From the NCBI RefSeq assembly GCF_900183575.1, contig NZ_FXUZ01000002.1, positions 186,001-250,000 of the forward strand: a DNA stretch of 64,000 nt, in the 5' to 3' direction. The stretch's first letter is position 1; every line of letters begins with the position of its first letter. Origin of the DNA: Staphylococcus cornubiensis. GTDB lineage: Bacteria; Bacillota; Bacilli; Staphylococcales; Staphylococcaceae. A model generated the notes under the pieces. The model was given only the letters and a program-made list of their open reading frames with translations. It ran no database searches and was not told the DNA's origin. A program made the translations under genes and the position numbers. Below, one piece after another: positions 35,730 to 44,587 of this stretch.

Positions 35730-36890
35730 ATGAAATCTGTGTTAATCCAGTCTGCTGTACAGAAAGAATGGGTTGCAAAACTTGAAGCGCATCGTGATCA
35801 ATTAACAAAATATGCTCAAAATAATGATCATGAGCATCGTTTTCCACATGAAAATATTCAGTGGTTGGTTGACGAAGGGTATACGCAACTCACGTTACCG
35901 CAATCATACGGTGGACGGGGGGCAACTTTAGAAGATATGGTCATCCTCCAGTCAGTTCTCGGTTCGATTGATGGGCCGACAGCGCTTTCTATTGGGTGGC
36001 ATGTGGCATTAGTAGGTGAAGTGTTTGAGCGCCGAATTTGGGACGAAGCGATATTAGAAGATTTTGCCGAAGCAGTGAAAAATGGGGCGTTGGCGAATAG
36101 AGCGGTGAGTGAAGCTGAAACAGGTAGCCCTACAAGAGGTGGACGTCCTCAAACTTATGCACGTTTTGAGAATGATTACTATATTTTAAATGGCGTCAAA
36201 ACATTTACGTCGATGAGTCCTGCCTTGACACATATCATCGTGGTAGCTTATATCCCTGAAAAAGAACAAGTCGGCTTTTTTATGGTTGAAAAAGGGACGC
36301 CTGGCCTAGAAATTGCCAATAATTGGAATATGGTTGGCATGCGTGCTACAGAAAGTCATGATGTAATACTAAATGATGTCCAAGTGAATTCAAACATGCT
36401 TATCGAAATCAGAGGAGAAGGCCCACCGTATCAAAATGGATGGTTGCTACATATTCCGGCGACTTATTTAGGGATTGCTCAAGCAGCGAGAGATTATGCA
36501 GTTGATTTTGCGTTGGATTATAGCCCCAATAGTATAGAAGGACCAATTGCTGATTTACCGGTTGTCCAACAAAATATGGGTCAAATGGAAACGAAATTAA
36601 TTACTGCAAGACATTTACTGTGGAGTACCGCACGTGCTTATCAAACACGCACACCTCAAGATAATATTGGGGCAGAAACTGCAGCGAGTAAGGTCGTAGT
36701 GATGAATGAAGGCTTGGACGTCATTGATATAGCGATGCGTATTGTCGGTGCGAAAAGTTTAGAAATGGACCGTCCATTGCAAAGATATTTTAGAGATATG
36801 CGCGCGGGATTACACAATCCGCCGATGCAGGACATGGCTTATACTAAAATTGCACAACAAGCGATGACTGAACGCCAAAATAATATATAA
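35730..36890 (+). CDS. Acyl-CoA dehydrogenase family flavoprotein
   Basis: 386 residues. The N-terminal helical domain includes LPQSYGGRGATLEDMVILQSVLG. The middle beta-domain has NRAVSEAETGSPTRGGRPQTYARFENDYYILNGVKTFTSMSPALTHIIV, with the FAD-binding motifs. The C-terminal helical domain has MRIVGAKSLEMDRPLQRYFRDMRAGLHNPPMQD. The usual catalytic Glu is not obvious where butyryl-CoA dehydrogenases carry it; the GLHNPP ending resembles DszC/acyl-CoA-dehydrogenase-like members. Substrate unknown. In S. aureus a similar gene lies beside the urea transporter next to fhuD2. Confidence 0.87.
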   Translation: MKSVLIQSAVQKEWVAKLEAHRDQLTKYAQNNDHEHRFPHENIQWLVDEGYTQLTLPQSYGGRGATLEDMVILQSVLGSIDGPTALSIGWHVALVGEVFERRIWDEAILEDFAEAVKNGALANRAVSEAETGSPTRGGRPQTYARFENDYYILNGVKTFTSMSPALTHIIVVAYIPEKEQVGFFMVEKGTPGLEIANNWNMVGMRATESHDVILNDVQVNSNMLIEIRGEGPPYQNGWLLHIPATYLGIAQAARDYAVDFALDYSPNSIEGPIADLPVVQQNMGQMETKLITARHLLWSTARAYQTRTPQDNIGAETAASKVVVMNEGLDVIDIAMRIVGAKSLEMDRPLQRYFRDMRAGLHNPPMQDMAYTKIAQQAMTERQNNI

Positions 36891-37008
36891 GTAACGCAGT
36901 TCATAAAAGACCATTGTGTTTTAGTGAAAGAGTCGATATGATAGGTTTAGAGAAAAAAGTTCGGCACTATGTATGCGCGCTAATTTAAAATGAATAGAGG
37001 AGTATAGG

Positions 37009-37389
37009 ATGATGCGATATCTTTTACTGGGCATAGGGGGTATCTTTACATTATTAGGGTTTGCAGGAGCAGTGTTACCATTACTACCTACAACACCTTT
37101 TTTACTTGTCGCTGTACTCTGTTTTGCGAAAAGTTCCGACCGATTTCATGATTGGTTGATTCAAACCAAAGTGTATCAAGCGTACGTTGAAGATTTTCGA
37201 AAATATCGTGGCTATACGATGAAAAAGAAAATACAATTGTTAATCAGTTTGTATATTGTAGTGGGATTTTCAATTTTCATGGTGGATGTGACAATGATTC
37301 GACTTGGATTATTGGTGATGGTGATATTACAAACGATTGTCTTATTTACGTGGGTGAAGACTTTACCGAAAAGTTACGATACACGCTAA
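37009..37389 (+). CDS. YbaN family (DUF454) inner membrane protein
   Basis: 126 residues, three to four helices. GIGGIFTLLGFAGAVLPLLPTTPFLLVAVLCFAKSSDRFHDWL is the DUF454 signature (LP.LPTTPF with the CFAKSS motif) and RKYRGYTMKKKIQ a conserved cytoplasmic loop. GAGGAG is upstream. Function unknown across the family. Ends at a strong terminator. Confidence 0.85.
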   Translation: MMRYLLLGIGGIFTLLGFAGAVLPLLPTTPFLLVAVLCFAKSSDRFHDWLIQTKVYQAYVEDFRKYRGYTMKKKIQLLISLYIVVGFSIFMVDVTMIRLGLLVMVILQTIVLFTWVKTLPKSYDTR

Positions 37390-37426
37390 AAGGATGTACA
37401 TGAAGTATATTGAACTAGAAATATTG

Positions 37427-37469
37427 AGCAGAAATGGCACGATATAATGAATGTCATTTCTGCTTTTTT
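37427..37469 (+). terminator. Terminator after the DUF454 gene
   Basis: AGCAGAAATGGC pairs with GTCATTTCTGCT (one G-U), followed by six T. Confidence 0.9.
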
Positions 37470-37613
37470 ATTGTCGTTACGAGAATAATAGTTAAAATCG
37501 TCATATACAATATTGCTTATTGAATACAGTGATTAAAAAACAAAATTAAGTATGTAACAAACGTTTATGAAACACCCATTTTAATAATTTAAAAAGTTTT
37601 GTTTAGAAAAAGA

Positions 37614-37658
37614 TTGATTATAAAGGCGTTTCGCTATATAATAATGATAATCATTATC
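37614..37658 (+). promoter_or_regulatory. fhuD2 promoter with Fur box
   Basis: TTGATT, 17-base spacer, TATAAT (37637-37642). The 19-bp element at 37640-37658, AATAATGATAATCATTATC, matches the Fur consensus GATAATGATAATCATTATC at all but the first base and overlaps the -10. Iron-replete repression is expected. Confidence 0.9.
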
Positions 37659-37675
37659 AATTGGAGGAAAACTAA

Positions 37676-38599
37676 ATGAGGAAATTATTATTACCATTAT
37701 TGGTATTTATGTTAATTTTGGCTGCATGTGGTCAAAATGAAAATAAAAGCAGTAAAGCGGAAACGAAAGCGTTTAACTTAAAAACAGCTAAAGGTGAAGA
37801 TAAAGTCGATATTCCAAAAGAACCAAAACGTATTGTTGTGCTTGCGCCTACATATGCGGGTGGCTTAAAATATCTAGATGCAAATATTGTCGGTGTATCA
37901 GATCAAGTTAAACAAAGTCCCGTCCTTGAAAAACAATTTAAAGATGTTGATAAAGTCGGTACGGATGATGTTGAGAAAGTGGCAACATTAAAACCAGATT
38001 TAATCATTACATACAATACAGACAAAAATACAGATAAATTGAAGAAAATTGCGCCAACACTTGCATTTGACTATGCGCAATACAACTATCTTGAACAACA
38101 AGAAGCTATGGGAGAGATTGTTGGCAAATCAGATGAAGTGAAAAAGTGGAAAGCTGATTGGGAGAAACAAACTGCACAAGATGGTAAAGACATTAAAGCC
38201 CATCTTGGTGACGACGCAACTGTAACGATTTTTGAAGACTTTGATAAGAAAATTTATGCTTATGGTAAAAACTGGGGACGTGGAAGTGAAGTGCTCTACC
38301 AAGCTTTCGGTTTGAATATGCCTAAAGCGTTAGAAGATGCAACGAAAAAAGAAGGTTGGACAGAAGTGCCTAAAGAAGAAGTAGGGAAATATGCAGGTGA
38401 CGTGATTGTAACTGCAAAAGCAAAAGATGCGGCACAACCTGAATTCCAAAAAACAGCCATGTGGCAAAATTTAGAAGCGGTACAAAAAGGACATGCGTTT
38501 AATGTGGATTCTAGTGTGTACTGGTATAATGATCCATACACATTGGATGTCATTCGTAAGGATTTGAAGAAACAACTTTTAGCGTTACCATCGAATTAA
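37676..38599 (+). CDS. fhuD2: Ferric hydroxamate siderophore-binding lipoprotein FhuD2
   Basis: 307 residues. Lipoprotein signal peptide with lipobox LAAC (Cys18). The class III periplasmic-binding fold has two lobes and one spanning helix. VLAPTYAGGLKYL, KVGTDDVEKVATLKPDLIITYNTDK, YNYLEQQEAMGEIVGK, NWGRGSEVLYQAFGL and VYWYNDPYTLDVIRKDLK are nearly the S. aureus FhuD2 sequence. It binds hydroxamate siderophores outside the membrane and passes them to FhuBG with the FhuC ATPase, none of which is in this window. Fur-controlled. Confidence 0.93.
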   Translation: MRKLLLPLLVFMLILAACGQNENKSSKAETKAFNLKTAKGEDKVDIPKEPKRIVVLAPTYAGGLKYLDANIVGVSDQVKQSPVLEKQFKDVDKVGTDDVEKVATLKPDLIITYNTDKNTDKLKKIAPTLAFDYAQYNYLEQQEAMGEIVGKSDEVKKWKADWEKQTAQDGKDIKAHLGDDATVTIFEDFDKKIYAYGKNWGRGSEVLYQAFGLNMPKALEDATKKEGWTEVPKEEVGKYAGDVIVTAKAKDAAQPEFQKTAMWQNLEAVQKGHAFNVDSSVYWYNDPYTLDVIRKDLKKQLLALPSN

Positions 38600-38617
38600 A
38601 TCGTGGTGTAATAAGAG

Positions 38618-38654
38618 AAAGCGGTACTACTCTGAATTGGGTGGCACCGCTTTT
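38618..38654 (+). terminator. Terminator after fhuD2
   Basis: AAAGCGGT pairs with ACCGCTTT, followed by a short T run. Confidence 0.8.
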
Positions 38655-38720
38655 ACTTTATGATGTTCAATCATTTTATTGTTTGTTAACTATTATGATA
38701 GGATTATTTAATCAAAAGTG

Positions 38721-38777
38721 AAAAGGTATCTGATCTACTTCTGAGTGCTCGTCTCAAAAGTGATGAGATACCTTTTT
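38721..38777 (-). terminator. Terminator of nanT
   Basis: AAAAGGTATCT pairs with AGATACCTTTT; A-rich before and T-rich after on both strands. Confidence 0.85.
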
Positions 38778-38788
38778 AATATGTTAAG

Positions 38789-40315
38789 TTATTTTGTTTT
38801 ACGAACGTAAGTGATGGCGCCGTGTTTATCAAAGATAGTGAGTCCGGAAATATCTTTTTTCGATGTTGGAATAATGATACTTACGATATAAGCAACGATA
38901 AATGCTGTCATAAAGGCGATAATTGAGATATAGAATGGTGATCCTGCACCGCCGATCCCTTTTCCTTGTAAGAAATAACTTACGATAACAGCGACTAAAA
39001 TACCGATAATGACACCGACACCGTGTGTGCGTTTAGTAAAGATACCTACCGCAAAAATACCTGCAATTGGTACACCGAAGAGCCCTGTAATCAATAAGAA
39101 GAGATCCCAAACGTCATTTGAATCTGCCGCGATTAAATATAATGAAATGAGCATACCGATAAGTCCTGTGACAACAGTAGTGACACGAGCGATACGTACT
39201 TCTGCTGCATCACTTTTAATTCCGAAGAAGCGTTGTTTAATATCTACTGAGAAACAGGCTGCAATTGAGTTTAAACTTGATGAAATAGTTGATTGTGCAG
39301 CTGCGAAAATAGCCGCAATCATGAGCCCCGCAACGAATGGTGGCATCTCAGTTAAGATGAAGTAAGGTACGATAGATGATGTGTTGAAATCTTTTGGTAA
39401 AGTTGTATGAGTCGCATAAAATACATAAAGCACAGTCCCCATACCATAAAAGAGTGGTGCTGAAATGAGTGCTAACACACCATTTGTCCAAATTGAATGA
39501 GATGTCTCTTTTAAAGATTCAGAAGCTTGATAACGTTGTACGACGTCTTGACTCGCTGTATATTGTTGCAAGTTGTTAAAGACACTTCCAAGAAAGATGA
39601 TTGGAATAGCAGCAGCTGCAGCATTCATTTTCCAGTTGTCTGCACTGATTAATTTATGGTTACTGACTGCTTCGTTGACAACAGTGCCTAAACCGCCATC
39701 AATATGAATAACGCCCATAATAATAATCACAAGTGCGCCACCTAATAAAATAACACCTTGAATGAAGTCGCTCCACACAACACCTTCAAAACCACCCAGA
39801 AACGTATAGATAATACATAAAATACCAACAAGACTTGCAACTAAATATGGATTGATGTCAGAAACTGCTGTAATTGCAAGTGTTGGCAGATAAATGACAA
39901 TCGCTACACGCCCTAAATGGAATAATATAAATAATGCAGAACCAATGACACGTACTGCAGGATTAAAGCGTGCTTCTAAGTATTCGTAAGCTGAAGTAAT
40001 TTTAAGCTTTTTAAAGAATGGAATATAAAAATGAATCAATAGTGGGATAATAGCGACAATTGCGATGTTACCTGCAATATATGACCAATCTGTTAAATAA
40101 GCTTTTTCTGGTGTCGACATAAATGTAATGGCACTTAAAGTTGTAGCATAAATTGAAAATCCGACAACCCAAGAAGGTAGACGACCGCTCGCTTTAAAGA
40201 AGCTATCAGTATCTTTACCGGCACGTTTAGTAAAAAATGCTCCGACTGCTAACATAATCAATAAGTATAAAATTAAAGCAATCCAGTTCCAAAAACCAAA
40301 GCCAATTGTTCCCAT
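38789..40315 (-). CDS. nanT: Sodium:solute symporter, sialic acid transporter NanT type
   Basis: 508 residues with 13 hydrophobic segments of the SSS family: RLPSWVVGFSIYATTLSAITFMSTPEKAYLTDWSYIAGN near the N-terminus, and the SSS signature GGFEGVVWSDFIQGVILLGG at about 181-200. The Na2-site region AAIFAAAQSTISSSLNSIAACFS is at about 340-362. By its place next to nanA it most likely brings in N-acetylneuraminate with sodium. A separate promoter with a cre site (40357-40370) drives it. Confidence 0.88.
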   Translation of the reverse strand: MGTIGFGFWNWIALILYLLIMLAVGAFFTKRAGKDTDSFFKASGRLPSWVVGFSIYATTLSAITFMSTPEKAYLTDWSYIAGNIAIVAIIPLLIHFYIPFFKKLKITSAYEYLEARFNPAVRVIGSALFILFHLGRVAIVIYLPTLAITAVSDINPYLVASLVGILCIIYTFLGGFEGVVWSDFIQGVILLGGALVIIIMGVIHIDGGLGTVVNEAVSNHKLISADNWKMNAAAAAIPIIFLGSVFNNLQQYTASQDVVQRYQASESLKETSHSIWTNGVLALISAPLFYGMGTVLYVFYATHTTLPKDFNTSSIVPYFILTEMPPFVAGLMIAAIFAAAQSTISSSLNSIAACFSVDIKQRFFGIKSDAAEVRIARVTTVVTGLIGMLISLYLIAADSNDVWDLFLLITGLFGVPIAGIFAVGIFTKRTHGVGVIIGILVAVIVSYFLQGKGIGGAGSPFYISIIAFMTAFIVAYIVSIIIPTSKKDISGLTIFDKHGAITYVRKTK

Positions 40316-40356
40316 AAAAACAAACCCCTTTCAATTTTCAATATAATGATTTTTAA

Positions 40357-40370
40357 AGAAACCGCTTACA
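40357..40370 (-). promoter_or_regulatory. cre-like site upstream of nanT
   Basis: On the minus strand TGTAAGCGGTTTCT matches the cre consensus TGWAARCGYTWNCW with one mismatch. Expected to give glucose repression of nanT. Confidence 0.6.
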
Positions 40371-40385
40371 ATATATTGCAAAAGA

Positions 40386-40438
40386 AAAGAGTGAAGAACA
40401 ACTGCTTCTCTATTTATAGTTGGAACTCCACTCTTTTT
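40386..40438 (-). terminator. Terminator between nanA and nanT
   Basis: AAAAGAGTG pairs with CACTCTTTT across a long loop; T-rich on the minus strand. Confidence 0.7.
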
Positions 40439-40484
40439 AATTCAAATTCAAAGTATAACAATTCTCTTAAATAACGTTGTCATT

Positions 40485-41366
40485 TTAAAGTTGATATTGG
40501 CTGATCAATGTTTTTAATGCATCGCGATGTGTTTCATTAAACGGATGGAATGGTGCTTTAGGTACACCTGTGTCAATGCCTTTTTCAGCTAAAATGGCTT
40601 TTAACGTTGGATAAAGTCCCATACCGAGTACTGTCTCAATAATATCATTCGTTTCATGTTGGATACGGTAAGCTTCTTCAATCGCACCGTTTTGGGCTTT
40701 TTCAAAAATTTCACGAATACGGTGACCGTTCACATTAAATGTAGAGCCAATCGCACCGTCAACACCTGAAATAGCTGCTTGTACAAGCATTTCATCAAAA
40801 CCAGAGAAAATTAATTTATCTGGGAATGCTTTACGTAAACGTTCGAGTAAGAAGAAGTCTGGCGCTGTATATTTCACACCGATGACTTTTTCGTTTTGGA
40901 AAAGCTCTTCAAATTGTTGGATTGAAATATTCACACCTGTTAATCCAGGAATAGAATAGACAATCATATTATTTTGAGTTGCTTCAATAATAGCAAAATA
41001 ATAATCTCGAATTTCTTCAAAAGTAAATGGATAATAAAATGGTGTAACAGCTGATAGTGAATCATAACCAAGTTCAGTCGCGTATTTCCCAAGTTCGATT
41101 GCTTCATTTAAATCTAGAGAACCGACTTGTGCAATTAATCGAATATCATCTTTGGCTTCATCTTTTGTAATTCGGAATACTTCTTTCTTTTGTTCAGTAT
41201 TCATTAAAAAGTTTTCACCCGAACTGCCATTAACGTACAAGCCGTCTAATTTTTGTTCGTCAATCGCGTTACGGATAATCGCTCTTAAACCTTGTTCTTT
41301 CACTTGTCCATTTTCATCAAATGGAACGAGTAAAGCTGCATATAACCCTTTTAAACCTTCGACCAT
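40485..41366 (-). CDS. nanA: N-acetylneuraminate lyase
   Basis: 293 residues, a TIM-barrel class I aldolase. GSSGEN at 47-52 binds the substrate carboxylate. Tyr137 (IVYSIPG) is the catalytic tyrosine, and Lys165 ([12 protein letters not shown]) forms the Schiff base. [24 protein letters not shown] follows. It splits sialic acid into ManNAc and pyruvate in the cytoplasm. Divergent from the GntR gene across a 157-bp operator region. Length and residues are those of staphylococcal NanA. Confidence 0.93.
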   Translation of the reverse strand: MVEGLKGLYAALLVPFDENGQVKEQGLRAIIRNAIDEQKLDGLYVNGSSGENFLMNTEQKKEVFRITKDEAKDDIRLIAQVGSLDLNEAIELGKYATELGYDSLSAVTPFYYPFTFEEIRDYYFAIIEATQNNMIVYSIPGLTGVNISIQQFEELFQNEKVIGVKYTAPDFFLLERLRKAFPDKLIFSGFDEMLVQAAISGVDGAIGSTFNVNGHRIREIFEKAQNGAIEEAYRIQHETNDIIETVLGMGLYPTLKAILAEKGIDTGVPKAPFHPFNETHRDALKTLISQYQL

Positions 41367-41399
41367 GGTACACCCTCCAATAAATAATCTGTTTGTAAT

Positions 41400-41414
41400 A
41401 TTGGTCTGACCAAT
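41400..41414. promoter_or_regulatory. Operator in the nanA-nanR divergon, FadR-type palindrome
   Basis: ATTGGTCTGACCAAT is a perfect palindrome around one T. It contains TGGT-N3-ACCA, the core typical for FadR-subfamily GntR regulators, and so probably binds the adjacent GntR protein. Confidence 0.8.
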
Positions 41415-41426
41415 TTATAATTTAAT

Positions 41427-41440
41427 TGTAAGCGTTAACA
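41427..41440. promoter_or_regulatory. Perfect CcpA cre site in the nan divergon
   Basis: TGTAAGCGTTAACA agrees with TGWAARCGYTWNCW at every position and lies 12 bp from the palindromic operator. Confidence 0.85.
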
Positions 41441-41523
41441 ATGAATAGGTCAATCACTTTACAACGTGTCGTAACAATTATGTTAAACTGAACTAAACTG
41501 TATACAAGGAGTTAGTAAGCATC

Positions 41524-42195
41524 ATGGCGGAAATATCGAGTCGTTCTAGTAAAAATTTGAAGCAGACAGTCGTACAAAAAATTAAAGATTATATTTTAGC
41601 AGAGTCATTACAGGTAGGGGATAAGTTACCAACTGAACGCAAGTTAGCCGAATCATATCAAGTGAGTCGCTCCGTCGTTCGAGAGGCGTTAAGTTATCTC
41701 GAGAATACAGGTGTGACTGAAAGTGTACAAGGGCGAGGCACATTGGTGAAAGCACAAGATATTACGCCACTGATTGAAGGGTTTTTATTTAGTTTTCAAG
41801 TCTCTCACGGAAATTTAAAAGATTTAATGATGCTGCGTCTTACTTTCGAATTAGCAGCTATTGATATTATTGAGCGTAAACAGGCGCCGTTAACATCGAT
41901 AGCAGAGGCACTTGTGGATGATGTCAATATGTTTAATGTGGCTGCGGATCAGAAGTTTCATGAAAGTCTACTCACAGCGGTAGATTCTTCGTTATTTCAA
42001 CAGATGAGTGCAGTCGTGCAAGCGTATTTCTATCAAACACCTATTGAAACATCGCGAGAACAAAATGTGCGGAGTATGACTGAACATCGTGAAATCTATG
42101 AAGCGTTATTGGCTGGGAATTTTCCATTGGCTAAAGCATTGTTAACGGAACATCTCATGAGAGGGGCAGAGTTTTATGAAGAAAGTAGCTTTTGA
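41524..42195 (+). CDS. GntR family (FadR/FCD) repressor of the nan genes
   Basis: 223 residues. The winged-helix domain, about 10-78, contains GDKLPTERKLAESYQVSRSVVREALSYLENTG and VQGRGTLV. The FCD effector domain, about 95-215, has metal-ligand candidates Asp and His in VAADQKFHESLL, His in MTEHREIYEALLAG and His in LLTEHLMRGAEF. It likely binds sialic acid or ManNAc-6P and represses nanA and its own gene through the palindrome at 41400. From memory, S. aureus NanR is an RpiR-type protein, so the regulator class differs here. Overlaps nanK by 20 bases. Confidence 0.85.
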   Translation: MAEISSRSSKNLKQTVVQKIKDYILAESLQVGDKLPTERKLAESYQVSRSVVREALSYLENTGVTESVQGRGTLVKAQDITPLIEGFLFSFQVSHGNLKDLMMLRLTFELAAIDIIERKQAPLTSIAEALVDDVNMFNVAADQKFHESLLTAVDSSLFQQMSAVVQAYFYQTPIETSREQNVRSMTEHREIYEALLAGNFPLAKALLTEHLMRGAEFYEESSF

Positions 42196-43039
42196 CATTG
42201 GTGGCACTTATATTAAGTCCGCCATTATTGATGACAATCGACAATTGCAAGATTATGATAAAGTGCGCACACCGGTAAATGAAGACGACGCTATTGTTAA
42301 CTATATCGAAACAAGGTTACAGCGTTATATCGAGGACCATCAACTACAAGAGGTGGTTGTAGGGATTTCAACGGCAGGCGCAGTGGATAGAGTCGCACGT
42401 GCTATTGCTTATGCAAATCCTAATATTTTGAATTATACGGGGACTGATTTTGCGGATAAACTAGGTGCATACGTGGAGCAGTTAGCCGTATATAATGATG
42501 TGGATGCTGCGTTGTTAGGCGAGTTGAGTGAGAGAGCAACAGACTATGAGAGTGCATTTTGTTTAACTTTAGGAACAGGAATTGGTGGCAGTTATTATCA
42601 TCGAAATATCGGATTGTTAACAGGAATACGCCATCGTCCAAATCAAATTGGTTATTTATTGTATGATCCGGAAACTGAGACGCAATATGAGCAACGTGCC
42701 TCGACAGAAGCGTTGAAACAACTATTAATCAAAGAAAACTATCCGCATCAAAATATTCAGCAACTGTTTGAAGAAGCTGCGCGTGGTGAGACTCAAGCAC
42801 GTCAATATATTGAGCAATGGGCGCGTGAAGTTGCACGAGGAATTGCGGAAATTCAAATTGTGTATGATCCAGAAATCATTATTATTGGTGGCGGTGTTTC
42901 TGCACAAGGTGACGTGTTATTAAGTTATATTTTGCCGGAATTAAAAAAATATTTACCACACGATTACGGTCATGCTAAAGTCGAAGTCGCTCAACTTCAA
43001 AATCATGCTGCGCTACTCGGTGCAGTTGCTAAATTGTAA
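42176..43039 (+). CDS. nanK: ROK family kinase, probable N-acetylmannosamine kinase
   Basis: 287 residues. The ATP-binding DIGGTYIKSAIID lies at the N-terminus. NDVDAALLGELSERA is the catalytic Asp region, LTLGTGIGGSYY the ATP loop and IIIIGGGVSAQGDVLL the adenosine motif. The zinc-binding CxCGxxGC of many ROK kinases is absent; RHRPNQIGYLLYDPETE stands in its place, as in staphylococcal NanK-like proteins. It should phosphorylate ManNAc released by NanA. The next enzyme, NanE epimerase, is not in the window. Confidence 0.83.
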   Translation: MKKVAFDIGGTYIKSAIIDDNRQLQDYDKVRTPVNEDDAIVNYIETRLQRYIEDHQLQEVVVGISTAGAVDRVARAIAYANPNILNYTGTDFADKLGAYVEQLAVYNDVDAALLGELSERATDYESAFCLTLGTGIGGSYYHRNIGLLTGIRHRPNQIGYLLYDPETETQYEQRASTEALKQLLIKENYPHQNIQQLFEEAARGETQARQYIEQWAREVARGIAEIQIVYDPEIIIIGGGVSAQGDVLLSYILPELKKYLPHDYGHAKVEVAQLQNHAALLGAVAKL

Positions 43040-43118
43040 ACAACTATAGAAATTTTATTTACATTAATGCTATAATCTGAAATGTACTGTTTTCATCATA
43101 TCTAGGAGGAAAAAGATT

Positions 43119-43679
43119 TTGAACACGAAATTTTTAGTTTATACAGCATTAATGACAGCAATTATAGCCGTAATGGGCTTTATTCCAGCGATTCCATTAC
43201 CTTTTATTCCAGTGCCAATCGTGCTCCAAAATGTAGGTATCTTTTTGGCAGGAATTTTATTAGGTCGTCGCTATGGTACATTAAGTGTTATCGTATTTTT
43301 ATTACTCGTACTCATGGGTGCGCCATTACTTTCAGGTGGCCGAGGAGGTTACGGCGTTTTCTTCGGACCGAGTGTAGGATTTTTAATCATGTATCCTATT
43401 GCAGCATTTTTAATTGGTTGGATGCGCGATAAGCATTTTGCGACATTAGATTTTAAACGTACTTTTGTGATTATCGTCATCTTTGGGGTTGTGTTATTAG
43501 ACTTAGTCGGTGCTATTGTGATGGGCTTTGTCATTCATATGCCATTGTCTAAAGCGATTTATCTGTCATTAACATTTTTACCTGGAGACTTGATTAAAGC
43601 TGCGATTGCTTCACTCATTGCAGTGGCATTATTTAACAATCCAGTGTTCTCCAGAATCATGCAGCAATTAGCGAAATAA
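43119..43679 (+). CDS. bioY: BioY family biotin transporter S component
   Basis: 186 residues, six helices. ALMTAIIAVMGFIPAIPLPFIPVPIVLQNVGIFLAGILLG is the BioY N-terminal signature, and GAPLLSGGRGGYGVFFGPSVGFLIMYPIAAFLIGW is the biotin-binding loop. It works with an ECF module (EcfA1A2T) elsewhere. The start is TTG, after AGGAGG. No BirA-type palindrome of the usual form was seen upstream. Confidence 0.9.
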   Translation: MNTKFLVYTALMTAIIAVMGFIPAIPLPFIPVPIVLQNVGIFLAGILLGRRYGTLSVIVFLLLVLMGAPLLSGGRGGYGVFFGPSVGFLIMYPIAAFLIGWMRDKHFATLDFKRTFVIIVIFGVVLLDLVGAIVMGFVIHMPLSKAIYLSLTFLPGDLIKAAIASLIAVALFNNPVFSRIMQQLAK

Positions 43680-43702
43680 TTAATGAAAGTTAGGGGATGT
43701 TG

Positions 43703-44476
43703 ATGGAAATTCAAATGAAAGATATTTATTGTGAAGGGGAAGTTTATTCTAAAAATGACATCGTGACGATTTATATGACATCAGACACACCGCTAACTTA
43801 TGATTCTAATAAGTGGACCTATCATCAAATGCCAGATGTTGCTAAATTTAAAGAAGATATGAGACAGCAACAAGCGCTCCATTATGATAACGGTATTTAT
43901 CTTCATCTGAAATTTGAGTTTCCAGAAAATATCAAGCCAGATGTAGAAATGATGCAATTTTTACGTACTGAAGGCTTTCAATTAGGCAATCTTGAATTGT
44001 ATGCGATTGAAGCGGCTGATTTACGTCGATTGACTGGTCCAACGCTTGATGTAGTACCTGTAACATTAGAGAATATGGCAGACTACATGCAAATTTATGA
44101 GCCGTTATCGATTCAATTTGGGGCATCTTATGTAAAAGAAAGTCAGAAAGCATTGCAGACCAATTTGGAAAAAGAATCCCGTTCGTTACAACCTTATATC
44201 GCATATGAAAAGGGTGAGCCGGTAGGAATTATGAATTTGATTGAGACTGAGCGCACAGTGGAGTTGGACGGTTTTGCAGTAGCTGAAAAAGCACGTGGTC
44301 GTGGCATTGGTTCAAGTATGCAGGCGTTTGTCGGAGAAGTTGCGAATCAGCGACCTGTCATTTTAGTGGCTGATGCTGAAGATACAGCGAAAGAGATGTA
44401 TATCAAACAAGGTTATACATTTGTCAGTTTTCAGTACAGTGCGTTAAAGGAATTGTCTCATTCAGTACCTTATTGA
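43703..44476 (+). CDS. GNAT family N-acetyltransferase
   Basis: About 257 residues. An N-terminal module of about 125 residues is unlike GNAT. A C-terminal GNAT domain (about 130-250) follows, with LDGFAVAEKARGRGIGSSMQAFVGEVA carrying the acetyl-CoA pyrophosphate motif (RGRGIG) and DAEDTAKEMYIKQGYTFVSFQY as the final strand. Acyl acceptor unknown. ATG at 43703 follows AGGGG. It stands between bioY and fdhD; the latter is on the opposite strand. Confidence 0.82.
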   Translation: MEIQMKDIYCEGEVYSKNDIVTIYMTSDTPLTYDSNKWTYHQMPDVAKFKEDMRQQQALHYDNGIYLHLKFEFPENIKPDVEMMQFLRTEGFQLGNLELYAIEAADLRRLTGPTLDVVPVTLENMADYMQIYEPLSIQFGASYVKESQKALQTNLEKESRSLQPYIAYEKGEPVGIMNLIETERTVELDGFAVAEKARGRGIGSSMQAFVGEVANQRPVILVADAEDTAKEMYIKQGYTFVSFQYSALKELSHSVPY

Positions 44477-44587
44477 TTCCACTAAGGATAGGCAGTGGGC
44501 AAATCGTTCGAGTTTCTCATTTATTAGTGATAAAAAATAAAAGCAGGCGTATGTTGAGGATTGAATCTCATCTACGCCTGTTTTGAC

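Noticed and set aside
43040-43118. BirA operator before bioY
   Set aside because: ATTTAC- and GTAAAC-like pieces occur but not the paired GTTAAC arms.
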